NCBI RefSeq assembly: GCF_026241135.1
Contig: NZ_JAPFGA010000011.1
Coordinates: 100,599 to 164,598, forward strand
Length of the DNA stretch: 64,000 nt
From: Galbibacter kalidii
Lineage (GTDB): Bacteria; Bacteroidota; Bacteroidia; Flavobacteriales; Flavobacteriaceae
Direction of reading: 5' to 3'
Part shown: positions 17,733 through 24,970 of the stretch, piece after piece
How the letters are laid out: the number at the start of each line of letters is the position of its first letter
Numbering within the stretch: the first letter of the stretch is position 1
Program-made: the position numbers and the translations under genes
Notes under the pieces: generated by a model
The model's database searches: none
Seen by the model: only the letters and a program-made list of their open reading frames with translations
What the model was told of the DNA's origin: nothing

Positions 17733-18236
17733 ATGACCATACAGGAGAATAAAATTCTAAATCATCAGGAGATTCAGCACAAAATCAGAAGGATTGCCTA
17801 TCAGATTTATGAGACCTATAGTGACGAAAAGGAAATCGTTATTGCGGGAATCGCCTCCGGCGGATTGGAATTGGCTAAAAGGATCAATAAGGTAATCCTT
17901 GAAATTTCCGATATCAAAACCGTTTTTTGTGAAGTAAATATCGACAAGGAAAATCTATTGATCCCTGTTCAAACTTCCATTCCCGAAAGCGAATATCAAA
18001 ACAAGGCCTTGATTTTGGTGGACGACGTACTTAATTCGGGTGGCACACTGATCTATGCCGTAAAACACTTTTTGAATGTTCCACTGAAAAAACTCAAAAC
18101 CGTGGTCTTGGTAGATAGAAATCACAAGCGTTATCCTGTAAAAGCTGATTTTAAGGGTATTTCCCTGTCAACATCCCTTCAGGAACATGTTGATGTTGTT
18201 TTCAAAAAAGGAAATGACGCCGTTTATTTAAACTAA
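17733..18236 (+). CDS. Phosphoribosyltransferase family protein
   Basis: The 167 residues from MTIQENKIL have a type I phosphoribosyltransferase fold. The PRPP-binding signature is ALILVDDVLNSGGTLIYAV near residues 93-111, and an earlier VIAGIASGGLELAKRI corresponds to the PPi loop. The substrate base cannot be read from sequence. It resembles PyrR/Hpt-like proteins of Bacteroidota, which are often annotated only to family. The gene is convergent with aroK and the two coding regions overlap by nine bases at their 3' ends. Confidence 0.87.
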   Translation: MTIQENKILNHQEIQHKIRRIAYQIYETYSDEKEIVIAGIASGGLELAKRINKVILEISDIKTVFCEVNIDKENLLIPVQTSIPESEYQNKALILVDDVLNSGGTLIYAVKHFLNVPLKKLKTVVLVDRNHKRYPVKADFKGISLSTSLQEHVDVVFKKGNDAVYLN

Positions 18237-18743
18237 CTTCTTCTCTATTTTTTCCGATATCCCTTGCGGAGTTTCGTCACCAACAGTTATGATATGGTGC
18301 GACCTTAAATAGAAGAAATTCCTTTCAAACAAATGCTTTCTGATGAAATCGGATAAATCGATATCGGCAATATCTTTGATCAAGGGTCGGTGTTCCTTTT
18401 CAGCCTGCAAACGCTCTACTAGTTTTTCAACGGACAGTTTTAAATAGAATACGTTTTGGGTAGCTTCAACAACAACATCCATATTATTCCCAAAACAAGG
18501 AGTTCCTCCACCTAAAGAAATCACTGCATTTGGTTTTTCCTTGAGCAAGACCGACAAATAAGCTGTTTCTTGTTTCCTGAAATAAATCTCGCCCTTTTGT
18601 TTGAATATTTCCGGGATAGTGAGTTGCTCCTTTTCTTCAATATAATCATCGAAATCTATAAACCCCATCCCTCTTTTTTTAGCTATAACTTTCCCCACAG
18701 TTGATTTACCACTGCCCATATATCCTATTAAAACTACCATCAT
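18228..18743 (-). CDS. aroK: Shikimate kinase
   Basis: AroK phosphorylates shikimate in the aromatic amino-acid pathway. The 171 residues carry Walker A GYMGSGKSTVGK near 7-18, the shikimate-binding DFDDYIEE near 32-39, and FRKQETAYL with the substrate Arg. The Walker-B-like SLGGGTPCF is near 75-83 and the lid HRPLI is near 117. Length and motifs are those of the monofunctional enzyme. Its 3' end overlaps the phosphoribosyltransferase gene on the opposite strand by nine bases. Confidence 0.95.
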   Translation of the reverse strand: MMVVLIGYMGSGKSTVGKVIAKKRGMGFIDFDDYIEEKEQLTIPEIFKQKGEIYFRKQETAYLSVLLKEKPNAVISLGGGTPCFGNNMDVVVEATQNVFYLKLSVEKLVERLQAEKEHRPLIKDIADIDLSDFIRKHLFERNFFYLRSHHIITVGDETPQGISEKIEKKLV

Positions 18744-18819
18744 ATACGATTCACTTTCTTAATAATCATTTAATTATATCGCTCCCACAAAAAAAAGACA
18801 AATTTATGGGAAAAAGGTC

Positions 18820-18849
18820 TTGAAATATAAATAAATGATATTATATTTG
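18820..18849 (+). promoter_or_regulatory. Promoter of tRNA-Lys
   Basis: TTG (18820-18822) and TATATTTG (18842-18849), separated by 19 bases, match the Bacteroidota promoter. The -7 element ends 28 bases before the tRNA. On the opposite strand TAAATTTG (18800-18807) may serve aroK, making this a compact divergent promoter region. Confidence 0.75.
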
Positions 18850-18877
18850 CACCCGCATTCAAGCAATGCCACGGATA

Positions 18878-18950
18878 GACCTGGTAGCTCAGTTGGTAGA
18901 GCATCTCCCTTTTAAGGAGAGGGTCCTGGGTTCGAGCCCCAGCCAGGTCA
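18878..18950 (+). tRNA. tRNA-Lys (anticodon UUU)
   Basis: The 73-base gene folds into a full cloverleaf. The acceptor arm is GACCTGG/CCAGGTC, the anticodon stem TCTCC/GGAGA with loop CTTTTAA (anticodon TTT), and the T arm CTGGG/CCCAG with loop TTCGAGC. The discriminator base is A and CCA is not encoded. The ICE begins at or just past its 3' end, and the recombinase gene runs antisense into it, so the 3' half is the likely attachment site. Confidence 0.97.
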
Positions 18951-20478
18951 CTTGTTGGGACAAGTCTAAAAATGATAGGCTTGTCCCATTTTTTTTACCC
19001 TTTAATTTATTGGTTTTAAAATAGATAAGGTCGAAAGCAGTATTTAGTCTTTGAGTTCGATGTCGGTTTCCGTCAAATAGCAGATTTTCGGGGAACATCG
19101 AACTTATGATTGTCCGTTTTTCTTCAATATCTCCTCTTTCGTATTGTTTATCAATACCTATAAGCTTTCTTAGGTTTTTTCGGAGCAGGTCGTTTATTTC
19201 AGAGTTGATATCAGAGAGGTCATTCAATTTAGATTCCAGTTCTTCTAATTCTTTATTCGTAAACTTCTTTATCTTTTGATAATCGTCATCGTCAAGTTTT
19301 CCATCGACATTTTTGATTAGTGCTCCCTTTAACCGACTATTAAGTTTATCAATTTGAGCCAACAGATCCTTTCTTTTCTTCCTATCTGTTTTTCTTCTAT
19401 TATTGTATTCTTCGAAAAAAGAATCGAGATACATATCAACTATTGCTTCACTTGGGCTTAAACGGCGGAGTTGCTCTATGAAAATTTCATTAACCTCTCC
19501 CGCTTTAAAACGCGTGCCACATCGGCTTGTACAATGGTAATAGTAATAATATTTTCCCATTTTTCCTTTGGAGGCACTGCCAGTGAGCACCCTGTCACAG
19601 TTAGGACATTCGAGGAATCCCCGTAACGGTAGATTATCCAATGACAGGATTTTGGGTTTCACGACCCTTTTTCGGCCTTCGAGTATTTCCTGTACTTCAT
19701 TAAACTTACGTTCACTGATAAGAGGCTCATGCTGCCCTTTTACATAATATCCCTCCTCCTCTTTGTAAGGGGGGACGAAAATTTTGCCACAATACAGTGG
19801 GTTACGCAAGGCTACCCAAAAGTTGTTTTTGCTAAACCTATATCTATTTCCACCCTTCTTGAGAAGAAGTTTCCATATCTGTTCAGTACTAAATTTATTC
19901 TCAAGGATCTTCTCAAAAGCCCATTTCAATAATGCCCCCTCCTTTTCATGTATAGCGATATATTTTTTCTTATCCTCCGACATTTTATTTACATAACCCA
20001 CCGAAGCCGGCCCCATATAGCGCCCTTCTTTCTTTGCCCTTCTCATACCGTGGAACACATTAAGAGACCTACGATCATTTTCAACTTCAGGAGAGGCAAG
20101 ATAAAAAGCAAGCATCATCTTGTTTTCGGGAACAGAAAGATCCAGGGGTTGTTCTATGGCACTCGGCTCCACATAGAGTTTCCTCAACCGGTTAATCATT
20201 TGATAAGCATCGCCGGCATTACGACTAAACCTATCCCATTTCGTAAACAATAGTAATGTAGTATTCTTAGCTTTTTGTTTCCGAAGGTTGGAAAGAAGTT
20301 TTTGCCATTCAGGTCTCTTAAAAGATTTGGCAGAATAATCCTCTATATACACATTCCGTACTTCCAGACCTTTTATCTGGCAGTATTTCCTTAACCGTTC
20401 TTCCTGGTCGCGTTGGGAATATCCCTTGTCGGCCTGTTCGTCCGTACTAACCCGTATATACAAATCCGCCCTTTTCAT
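18889..20478 (-). CDS. Large serine recombinase (ICE integrase)
   Basis: This is the site-specific recombinase expected to integrate and excise the ICE. The 529 residues start with the resolvase catalytic domain (YIRVSTDEQADKGYS, nucleophile Ser near 11; LLLFTKWDRFSRN near 76-88). A Recombinase domain follows (YMGPASVGYVNKM, NPLYCGKI). Then come a zinc ribbon with the pairs CPNC and CTSRC (about 285-320) and a coiled-coil region (about 355-430). The last part of the frame (after about KLKGKKNGTSLS) crosses the tRNA-Lys terminator and the tRNA itself on the antisense strand, ending WLGLEPRTLSLKGRCSTN. That tail is set by the attachment site, not by the family, and would differ in the circular form. 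Confidence 0.92.
   Translation of the reverse strand: MKRADLYIRVSTDEQADKGYSQRDQEERLRKYCQIKGLEVRNVYIEDYSAKSFKRPEWQKLLSNLRKQKAKNTTLLLFTKWDRFSRNAGDAYQMINRLRKLYVEPSAIEQPLDLSVPENKMMLAFYLASPEVENDRRSLNVFHGMRRAKKEGRYMGPASVGYVNKMSEDKKKYIAIHEKEGALLKWAFEKILENKFSTEQIWKLLLKKGGNRYRFSKNNFWVALRNPLYCGKIFVPPYKEEEGYYVKGQHEPLISERKFNEVQEILEGRKRVVKPKILSLDNLPLRGFLECPNCDRVLTGSASKGKMGKYYYYYHCTSRCGTRFKAGEVNEIFIEQLRRLSPSEAIVDMYLDSFFEEYNNRRKTDRKKRKDLLAQIDKLNSRLKGALIKNVDGKLDDDDYQKIKKFTNKELEELESKLNDLSDINSEINDLLRKNLRKLIGIDKQYERGDIEEKRTIISSMFPENLLFDGNRHRTQRLNTAFDLIYFKTNKLKGKKNGTSLSFLDLSQQVTWLGLEPRTLSLKGRCSTN
18956..18996 (+). terminator. Rho-independent terminator of tRNA-Lys
   Basis: A 12-bp stem with one G:U pair (TGGGACAAGTCT/AGGCTTGTCCCA, 18956-18988) and loop AAAAATGAT is followed by eight T. 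It lies six bases after the tRNA. It also lies within the recombinase reading frame on the other strand. Confidence 0.88.
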
Positions 20479-20520
20479 AACATACAGAAATTTAAATCAA
20501 TAAATCACTTGGCTTTCTTT

Positions 20521-20703
20521 TCATAAGTCTTCAAGCCTTCCACTAAGATATTGATTTACTGCTATACGTGCAATCGTTTGTACAAACTTTAAGATAGTTT
20601 CTGCTTCTTCATAGGTTACAGTAGTTCCCTCATGCCTTAAATCTTCAATTACTCTCTCCGGTATTAATTTCCTTCTTTCACAATGATCCTTCTCCATTTT
20701 CAT
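20521..20703 (-). CDS. Small conserved-type protein beside the recombinase
   Basis: This 60-residue soluble protein is rich in charged residues and predicted helical (PERVIEDLRHEGTTVTYEEA, then ILKFVQTIARIAVNQYL). It lies 42 bases upstream of the recombinase gene on the same strand and is probably co-transcribed with it. Similar small proteins next to serine recombinases are known to me from related elements, where they are annotated only as hypothetical. An accessory or excision-factor role is possible but cannot be read from sequence. Confidence 0.65.
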   Translation of the reverse strand: MKMEKDHCERRKLIPERVIEDLRHEGTTVTYEEAETILKFVQTIARIAVNQYLSGRLEDL

Positions 20704-21399
20704 TTACGTAACCTTTCTTTTCAATTTTTACAGAAACTAAACCTACGTATTGGATAAAGTAGTTACTTAAGAGTGTCTTTAGGTGGCCAAATTTGGCTAT
20801 GATTGTCTTCTCTATCCGGAAAGCACATTTATCTCCTTGCGCCGATCCCTCCCATAAAAGAGCTTTGTCCGGATGCTGCAATAAAGCCTATTGAAAAATG
20901 CCCCACACTACCCACAACACTATTTTCCAATACCCTTTCCGTGGCTTCCAAAGCCACGATTTTGAACAAACACGGTTAAATCCAGCGTATTGGTATGCAA
21001 TATCCTTAACCACAACATACCATTTGAACAATCCCGTCTTCATTGCTTCCACGGTTTTTTTTAATCAAAGAGCCGGTATGCAGTTTTTGTCCCATTTCAA
21101 GAGCAAAGGTATTTACGTGTTCTTGACCCAGCCCCAAGGTCATGCAGAGTTTGGAGAAAAATCTCCACCCGCCAACTGGCGGGTAGTATTTCCCTCCAAA
21201 ACCTTGGTGCTACTAAACACGAACCTTTTATGCTCGTGAAACGAGACTAAGCATACTCCGGCTCTTTAAACGAATAAAAAAAATGTCGGCAATGAAAAAC
21301 ATACAAATTGAAAATGATAAAAGGGTGAAACGAAACAGCACCTCCTCTCATTGCCGAATAAAAATCAAATCAAAATCAATAACTAAAAATGTAGAAATC
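20704..21399. other. Structured gene-free region between recombinase module and ssb
   Basis: I support no gene here; open frames in it have poor composition. From 21152 it is dense in hairpins. TGGAGA-AAAA-TCTCCA (21152-21167) is followed at once by the perfect hairpin CCCGCCAACTGGCGGG (21168-21183). CTCGTGAAACGAG near 21224-21236 is nested in an ATGCT/AGCAT dyad. The 14-base core of the second hairpin recurs, inverted, at 57812 beside the mob genes. The region probably holds the leader and promoter of the ssb-PRTRC operon and perhaps a single-strand origin or transfer-related site. Confidence 0.55.
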
Positions 21400-21792
21400 A
21401 TGAACATCACAGGAAGATTGACAGGGGACGCACAAGTCCACAAGCTAAAAGACGACCGACAGGTAGTGAACTTTTCAGTAGCGGTAAACGACAGCTACAA
21501 GACCAAACAGGGCGAACGGGTGGAACAGACCGCCTTTTTTGATTGCTCTTACTGGATAAGCCCGAACGTAGCCAAGATACTCACCAAAGGCACTTTGGTG
21601 GAACTCACGGGCAGGGTAAGTGTAAGGGCGTGGACGGATATGGACGGCAAGGCACGTGCAGGGCTGAATTTCCACACCTCCAATATCAAACTGCACAGCG
21701 GTGGCAAAAGAACGGAAACCGTACAGGCTACCATGACAACCCAAAACAGTAAGGTTACTGCACAAGGAACCGAGGACGACCTCCCATTTTAA
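21400..21792 (+). CDS. ssb: Single-stranded DNA-binding protein
   Basis: This ICE-encoded SSB is expected to coat the transferred or displaced strand during conjugation and replication. The 130 residues start at MNITGRLTGDAQVHKL, the standard OB-fold opening. They continue with QVVNFSVAVNDSYK, FFDCSYWISPNVAKIL and GTLVELTGRVSVRAW, and end with the canonical acidic tip EDDLPF that binds partner proteins. The frame is open upstream to 21283, but those 39 residues are unlike SSB. First gene of the PRTRC-containing operon. Confidence 0.93.
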   Translation: MNITGRLTGDAQVHKLKDDRQVVNFSVAVNDSYKTKQGERVEQTAFFDCSYWISPNVAKILTKGTLVELTGRVSVRAWTDMDGKARAGLNFHTSNIKLHSGGKRTETVQATMTTQNSKVTAQGTEDDLPF

Positions 21793-21836
21793 CAGGGAAC
21801 ATTCAATCATTTTTAAACCTTTTAAATCATTTCATT

Positions 21837-22910
21837 ATGGCACACAACATTAATTTCAACAGCAGGACAGGGCGTTATTCATTCTTTAGTGTTAAGGAAA
21901 AAGCATGGCACGGCTTGGGGCAAATCGTAGAGGATTACCCGACAAGCGAGGAAGCTATCAAACACGCAGGACTGGACTATGAAGTCGTAAAAAGCCCATT
22001 GTTTACCAAAGGTTCGGGCATTACCGAAACGGCTGACGGTATAGAAATGGGCAGTAGCGAACTGGAAGTACCCAACTACTTTGCCAACATACGCACCGAT
22101 AACAATACCGTATTGGGCGTGGTGGGCAAAGATTACCACATCGTACAAAACCGTGAAGCCTTTGATTTCTTTGACGCCATTGTAGGCGGTGGCGAGGGCA
22201 TCCTTTACGAGACCGCAGGGGCATTGGGCAACGGGGAACGCATATTTATCACGGCAAAACTGCCCGGTTATATCCGTGTGGGCAATGGCGATGACGTGAC
22301 CGAGAAATATATCTTCCTTACCACTTCGCATGACGGTAGCGGAAGCATTACCGCAGCGTTTACACCCATTAGGATTGTCTGCCAAAACACCCTGAACGCT
22401 TCACTCCGCAATATGACCAACGTAGTGCGTATCAAGCACACTTCGGGGGCAAAACAGCGTATCGAAAACGCACACAAGATTATGGGGTTGGCAAATACCT
22501 TGAGCGACCAATTGGAGGGCATATTCAACAAGTGGACTAAGATAAAGACAACAGACCAAGAGGTCAGAAAGCTCATCCAACTGGCACTTTGCCCCAACAA
22601 GGAAACCTTGGAGCATATCAAAAAAGGTGCGGATGATCAACTATCGACCGTGTTCAAAAACACCGCCAATGATGCCTTTGCCTATGCAATGGTAAGCGAC
22701 ACCCAACAAATGGACACGACCAAAGGCACATTGTACGGAGCGTACAATGCCGTAACGGGCTACTATCAAAATGTACGCAATTACAGGGACGATGAAGCCA
22801 AGTTAAAGAGTATTGTAATGGGCGGTACTGCCCAACTCAAATCACAGAAAGCATTTGAATGGTGCAACGCATTTGCAACGGACGGTGCGGAAATCCTAAA
22901 CCTTAATTAA
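21837..22910 (+). CDS. DUF932 domain protein
   Basis: This 357-residue protein matches the DUF932 (phage/plasmid-like TIGR03299) family. It opens with WHGLGQIVEDYPTSEEAIKH near 24-43, followed by DYEVVKSPLF. Later come VVGKDYHIVQNREAFDFFD near 96-114, GNGERIFITAKLPGYIRVG, and TSHDGSGSITAAFTPIRIVC near 163-182. Such proteins are widespread on plasmids, phages and conjugative elements, but their function is unknown. It follows ssb after 44 bases in the same operon. Confidence 0.88.
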   Translation: MAHNINFNSRTGRYSFFSVKEKAWHGLGQIVEDYPTSEEAIKHAGLDYEVVKSPLFTKGSGITETADGIEMGSSELEVPNYFANIRTDNNTVLGVVGKDYHIVQNREAFDFFDAIVGGGEGILYETAGALGNGERIFITAKLPGYIRVGNGDDVTEKYIFLTTSHDGSGSITAAFTPIRIVCQNTLNASLRNMTNVVRIKHTSGAKQRIENAHKIMGLANTLSDQLEGIFNKWTKIKTTDQEVRKLIQLALCPNKETLEHIKKGADDQLSTVFKNTANDAFAYAMVSDTQQMDTTKGTLYGAYNAVTGYYQNVRNYRDDEAKLKSIVMGGTAQLKSQKAFEWCNAFATDGAEILNLN

Positions 22911-22920
22911 AAATAATTAC

Positions 22921-22948
22921 AGGCTACTGCCTTAAACGGTGGTAGCCT
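22921..22948. other. Strong intergenic hairpin within the ssb-PRTRC operon
   Basis: AGGCTAC-T-GCC (22921-22931) pairs with GGT-G-GTAGCCT (22938-22948) around the loop TTAAAC. It lies between the DUF932 gene and the next small gene and has no T-run on the plus strand. A role in mRNA processing or partial termination is therefore likelier than full termination. Confidence 0.6.
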
Positions 22949-22965
22949 ATTTAAAACGAAGGAGT

Positions 22966-23172
22966 ATGAAAACAAAATCAATAGACGAAGCCAAAGGTTT
23001 TGCCAAGACACAAAGCCTTGATAAACAATACAAAGACGTGGCTATATACATCATTCATTGTAACCGAACAGGACATTTCTATGTGGACACCAATAGCCTG
23101 ATACGGCTATGGGAACAGCTTTTAGGCTACTATGTGAATGGGGTTTATACCTCTGAAAAAAAAGGAGATTAA
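22966..23172 (+). CDS. Small ICE protein of unknown function
   Basis: A 68-residue protein starting MKTKSIDEAKGFAKTQ, preceded by the purine-rich AAGGAG five bases before the ATG. The frame is open upstream to 22939, but that part covers the hairpin and lacks a ribosome site. No domain was recognised. The central part, YIIHCNRTGHFYVDTNS, suggests a compact mixed alpha/beta fold. It lies in the ssb-PRTRC operon of the ICE, 18 bases before the next gene. Confidence 0.65.
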   Translation: MKTKSIDEAKGFAKTQSLDKQYKDVAIYIIHCNRTGHFYVDTNSLIRLWEQLLGYYVNGVYTSEKKGD

Positions 23173-23190
23173 CGATAAAAACATTTGATT

Positions 23191-23667
23191 ATGGCAAATT
23201 GGTGTAACAATACGGTTGTCTTCGAGGGCAAACCCGAAGCAATCGAGCAGGTACAACAGCTATTCAAAGCAATGGCTGAACAGGAACAAAAAGAAGAAAG
23301 AGGACAACTGCCCGACTTTGTAGAGGACAGTAATGGGGGCTATTTCTTCAACATCTATAAGGACGATGATGTTACAGGCGTGGTTCAGTACGAAACAAGG
23401 TGGTCGCCCAACCTTGAAATCGTACAAGCGATAGCGGAACACTATAACATGGATTTCATACAGGATTATGAGGAATTGGGTTGCTTAGTATATGGCAGGG
23501 CAACCTATATGGATGGTATATTGACGGACATCTGTTTGGATGATGAAGCGTTTGAAGCGTACAGCTATGACGAGGAAACCGACACTTACCGTTTTGAGGG
23601 GGAAACCTACGAAAGTGATTACGAGATACTGGAAACCCTGTTGGAAAGGAAATTGGCACAGCTATGA
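23191..23667 (+). CDS. Api92/YubB-like ferredoxin-fold protein
   Basis: The 158-residue protein begins MANWCNNTVVFEGKPEAI, the characteristic opening (M-x-N-W-C-x-N-x-hydrophobic) of the DUF1281/Api92-like and YubB ferredoxin-fold proteins found on plasmids, phages and ICEs. The middle holds TRWSPNLEIVQAIAEHYNMD, and the tail is acidic. Function is unknown. I start at the second ATG (23191); an ATG two codons upstream is possible. The stop overlaps the next start (ATGA). Confidence 0.75.
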   Translation: MANWCNNTVVFEGKPEAIEQVQQLFKAMAEQEQKEERGQLPDFVEDSNGGYFFNIYKDDDVTGVVQYETRWSPNLEIVQAIAEHYNMDFIQDYEELGCLVYGRATYMDGILTDICLDDEAFEAYSYDEETDTYRFEGETYESDYEILETLLERKLAQL

Positions 23668-23876
23668 AGGTAACGGATTTGAACGGTTGCCAAATTGAAG
23701 TAACCGACCTTGACGAAGCTATCCGCATAACAGCGGAATACAAGGAATACGAACACATAAGCGAGGGCTTTTCCGAGTTTGATAAACGGCAAAAAACCTA
23801 TTGGACGGATATGTACGGGAAACTGACAGCAATCAAAGAACAATTAACGACAACATTAAAAAATACAAGACAATGA
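23664..23876 (+). CDS. Small ICE protein of unknown function
   Basis: A 70-residue acidic, probably helical protein (MKVTDLNGCQIEVTDLDEAI, then a Tyr/Glu-rich middle). Its start and stop both overlap the neighbouring genes by four bases (ATGA), so it is translationally coupled to the Api92-like gene before it and the PRTRC E gene after it. The coupling is the main reason for calling it real. I recognise no family. Confidence 0.7.
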   Translation: MKVTDLNGCQIEVTDLDEAIRITAEYKEYEHISEGFSEFDKRQKTYWTDMYGKLTAIKEQLTTTLKNTRQ

Positions 23877-24499
23877 ACACAAATTTTTTCAATCAAATAG
23901 CACAGTTGGAGTTCACGGGCAACCTGCAATTGAACATTGCCAAAGGGGCAGGAAACAACCTGATTGTATCGGTAATGCTCCATAACGACGGGTGTGGGGA
24001 CAGCGCCAAGAACCTTATTCCCCCGTTGATATTCAACGCCACCGCCCAAGAGTTTGACGAGGGATTTTTTAAGCAGATAACCACGCCCATCGAAAAGGTT
24101 TCGGGGGTCATGGTGGACATGGAAAAATACCTAAAACAAGTCGAAGAAGCCAAAAAGCAATCGGCAATGGAAAAGGAAAAAGCCGAGAAAGAGCGTAAGG
24201 AAAAAGAAGCCAAAGAGAAAAGATTCAAAGACGCTATGGCAAAAGCGGACGAACTCGAAAAAGAGGGCAAATTCCGTGAAGCATGGTCAAAAGTGCCCAA
24301 CCCTGCCGACTACCCCAAAAAGGCAGACGAAATCCGAAAACGCAAATCGGAACTGTCCGCTAAGTTTGCCCCCAACCTTTTCGACAAGGGGACATCACGG
24401 GAAAGAACGCCAAGACCATCGGCAGAAGGGCATTACCCCGACTACCAAATAAAAGAGGTAGAACAGGAAATGGAATTTGGGGAAAAGGAACAACAGTAA
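23873..24499 (+). CDS. PRTRC system protein E
   Basis: The 208 residues begin MNTNFFNQIAQLEFTGNLQL, continue with ILSVMLHNDGCGD-like sequence (NNLIVSVMLHNDGCGDSAKN) and LIPPLIFNATAQEFDEGFF, and so match PRTRC protein E. A long charged coiled coil (about 83-130) with EKEKAEKERKEKEAKEK follows. PRTRC genes are a co-inherited set on plasmids and ICEs, and the biochemical function of E is not known. The start at 23873 overlaps the preceding stop by four bases; upstream in-frame codons belong to another frame's gene. Confidence 0.83.
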   Translation: MNTNFFNQIAQLEFTGNLQLNIAKGAGNNLIVSVMLHNDGCGDSAKNLIPPLIFNATAQEFDEGFFKQITTPIEKVSGVMVDMEKYLKQVEEAKKQSAMEKEKAEKERKEKEAKEKRFKDAMAKADELEKEGKFREAWSKVPNPADYPKKADEIRKRKSELSAKFAPNLFDKGTSRERTPRPSAEGHYPDYQIKEVEQEMEFGEKEQQ

Positions 24500-24513
24500 C
24501 ACTTAAATCAAAG

Positions 24514-24735
24514 ATGATGTTAACAGCAACACAATTGGAACGGGTATTTATACTCAAGGACAAAGGACAGGACATTAAACTGACCGACCCCGAACCCCGT
24601 TGGGGCGTGGAAGCCGTGTTGAACTTTTATGCCAACACATATCCCATATTGACAACGGCAAAAGTATCTGCACCGAAAATCAAAGATGATAGGGTCGAGT
24701 ACAGATTTGAAAGTGTAATGGGGACAAAAGGTTAA
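24514..24735 (+). CDS. PRTRC system protein C (ubiquitin-like candidate)
   Basis: The 73-residue protein matches PRTRC protein C. It opens ATQLERVFILKDKGQDIKL and continues LTDPEPRWGVEAVLNFYAN and YPILTTAKV. The size and beta-alpha-beta pattern fit the beta-grasp fold proposed for this family, called prokaryotic ubiquitin-like in domain databases. The protein ends in ...VMGTKG, a C-terminal glycine, as an adenylated modifier would require. The genes for an E2-like protein (B) and an E1-like ThiF follow in the same operon, supporting a conjugation-type role. This is inference; no activity is established. Confidence 0.8.
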   Translation: MMLTATQLERVFILKDKGQDIKLTDPEPRWGVEAVLNFYANTYPILTTAKVSAPKIKDDRVEYRFESVMGTKG

Positions 24736-24748
24736 AAGCCTCCCCCAA

Positions 24749-24765
24749 CCCCTCCAAAGGAGGGG
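24749..24765. repeat. GC-rich hairpin of the dispersed CCCCTCC/GGAGGGG type
   Basis: CCCCTCC-AAA-GGAGGGG forms a perfect 7-bp hairpin 14 bases after the PRTRC C stop. The longer string CCCCCAACCCCTCCAAAG resembles an intergenic repeat common across Bacteroidota genomes. The short gap suggests partial termination, because the following genes are still in operon orientation. Confidence 0.6.
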
Positions 24766-24793
24766 CTATTAAAATCCTATAAAAAAATGAAAG

Positions 24794-24970
24794 ATGAAGC
24801 CACATATCCTATCGGGGACTATCGAGATCCCCGAACAGAAACGGCAACAACAATTGCACCAGCAGTTGGGCGGGTTCGCCCATTGGATGCAAAGACCAAA
24901 GGACGCAGGCGAAATACAGAAAGACAAACGCCAGTCCGTGCCGATAGGCATGTTGCCAATGGTTTTCTAA
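24794..24970 (+). CDS. 58-residue frame immediately upstream of PRTRC F, possibly its detached N-terminus
   Basis: The ATG at 24794 opens a 58-residue frame (MKPHILSGTIEIPEQKRQQQ, ending PIGMLPMVF) with natural composition. The overlapping frame that starts at 24787 is Arg/Thr-rich and looks like a shadow. The TAA stop (24968-24970) lies exactly where the PRTRC F frame becomes protein-like in the -1 frame, and no ATG, GTG or TTG exists there for F. One extra T in the TTTT run at 24963-24966 would join both into a 390-residue protein. It may be a separate small protein or, more likely, the detached N-terminus of F. Confidence 0.6.
   Translation: MKPHILSGTIEIPEQKRQQQLHQQLGGFAHWMQRPKDAGEIQKDKRQSVPIGMLPMVF

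Noticed and set aside
20898-21239. Open frame of 113 codons upstream of ssb
   Set aside because: Composition is unlike a folded protein, there is no ribosome site, and the frame crosses strong hairpins at 21152-21183. I treat the stretch as regulatory or structural DNA.
24787-24960. ATG at 24787 as the start of PRTRC F
   Set aside because: The resulting first 58 residues are Arg/Thr-rich, while the alternative frame from 24794 has natural composition. The ATG is therefore probably not used.
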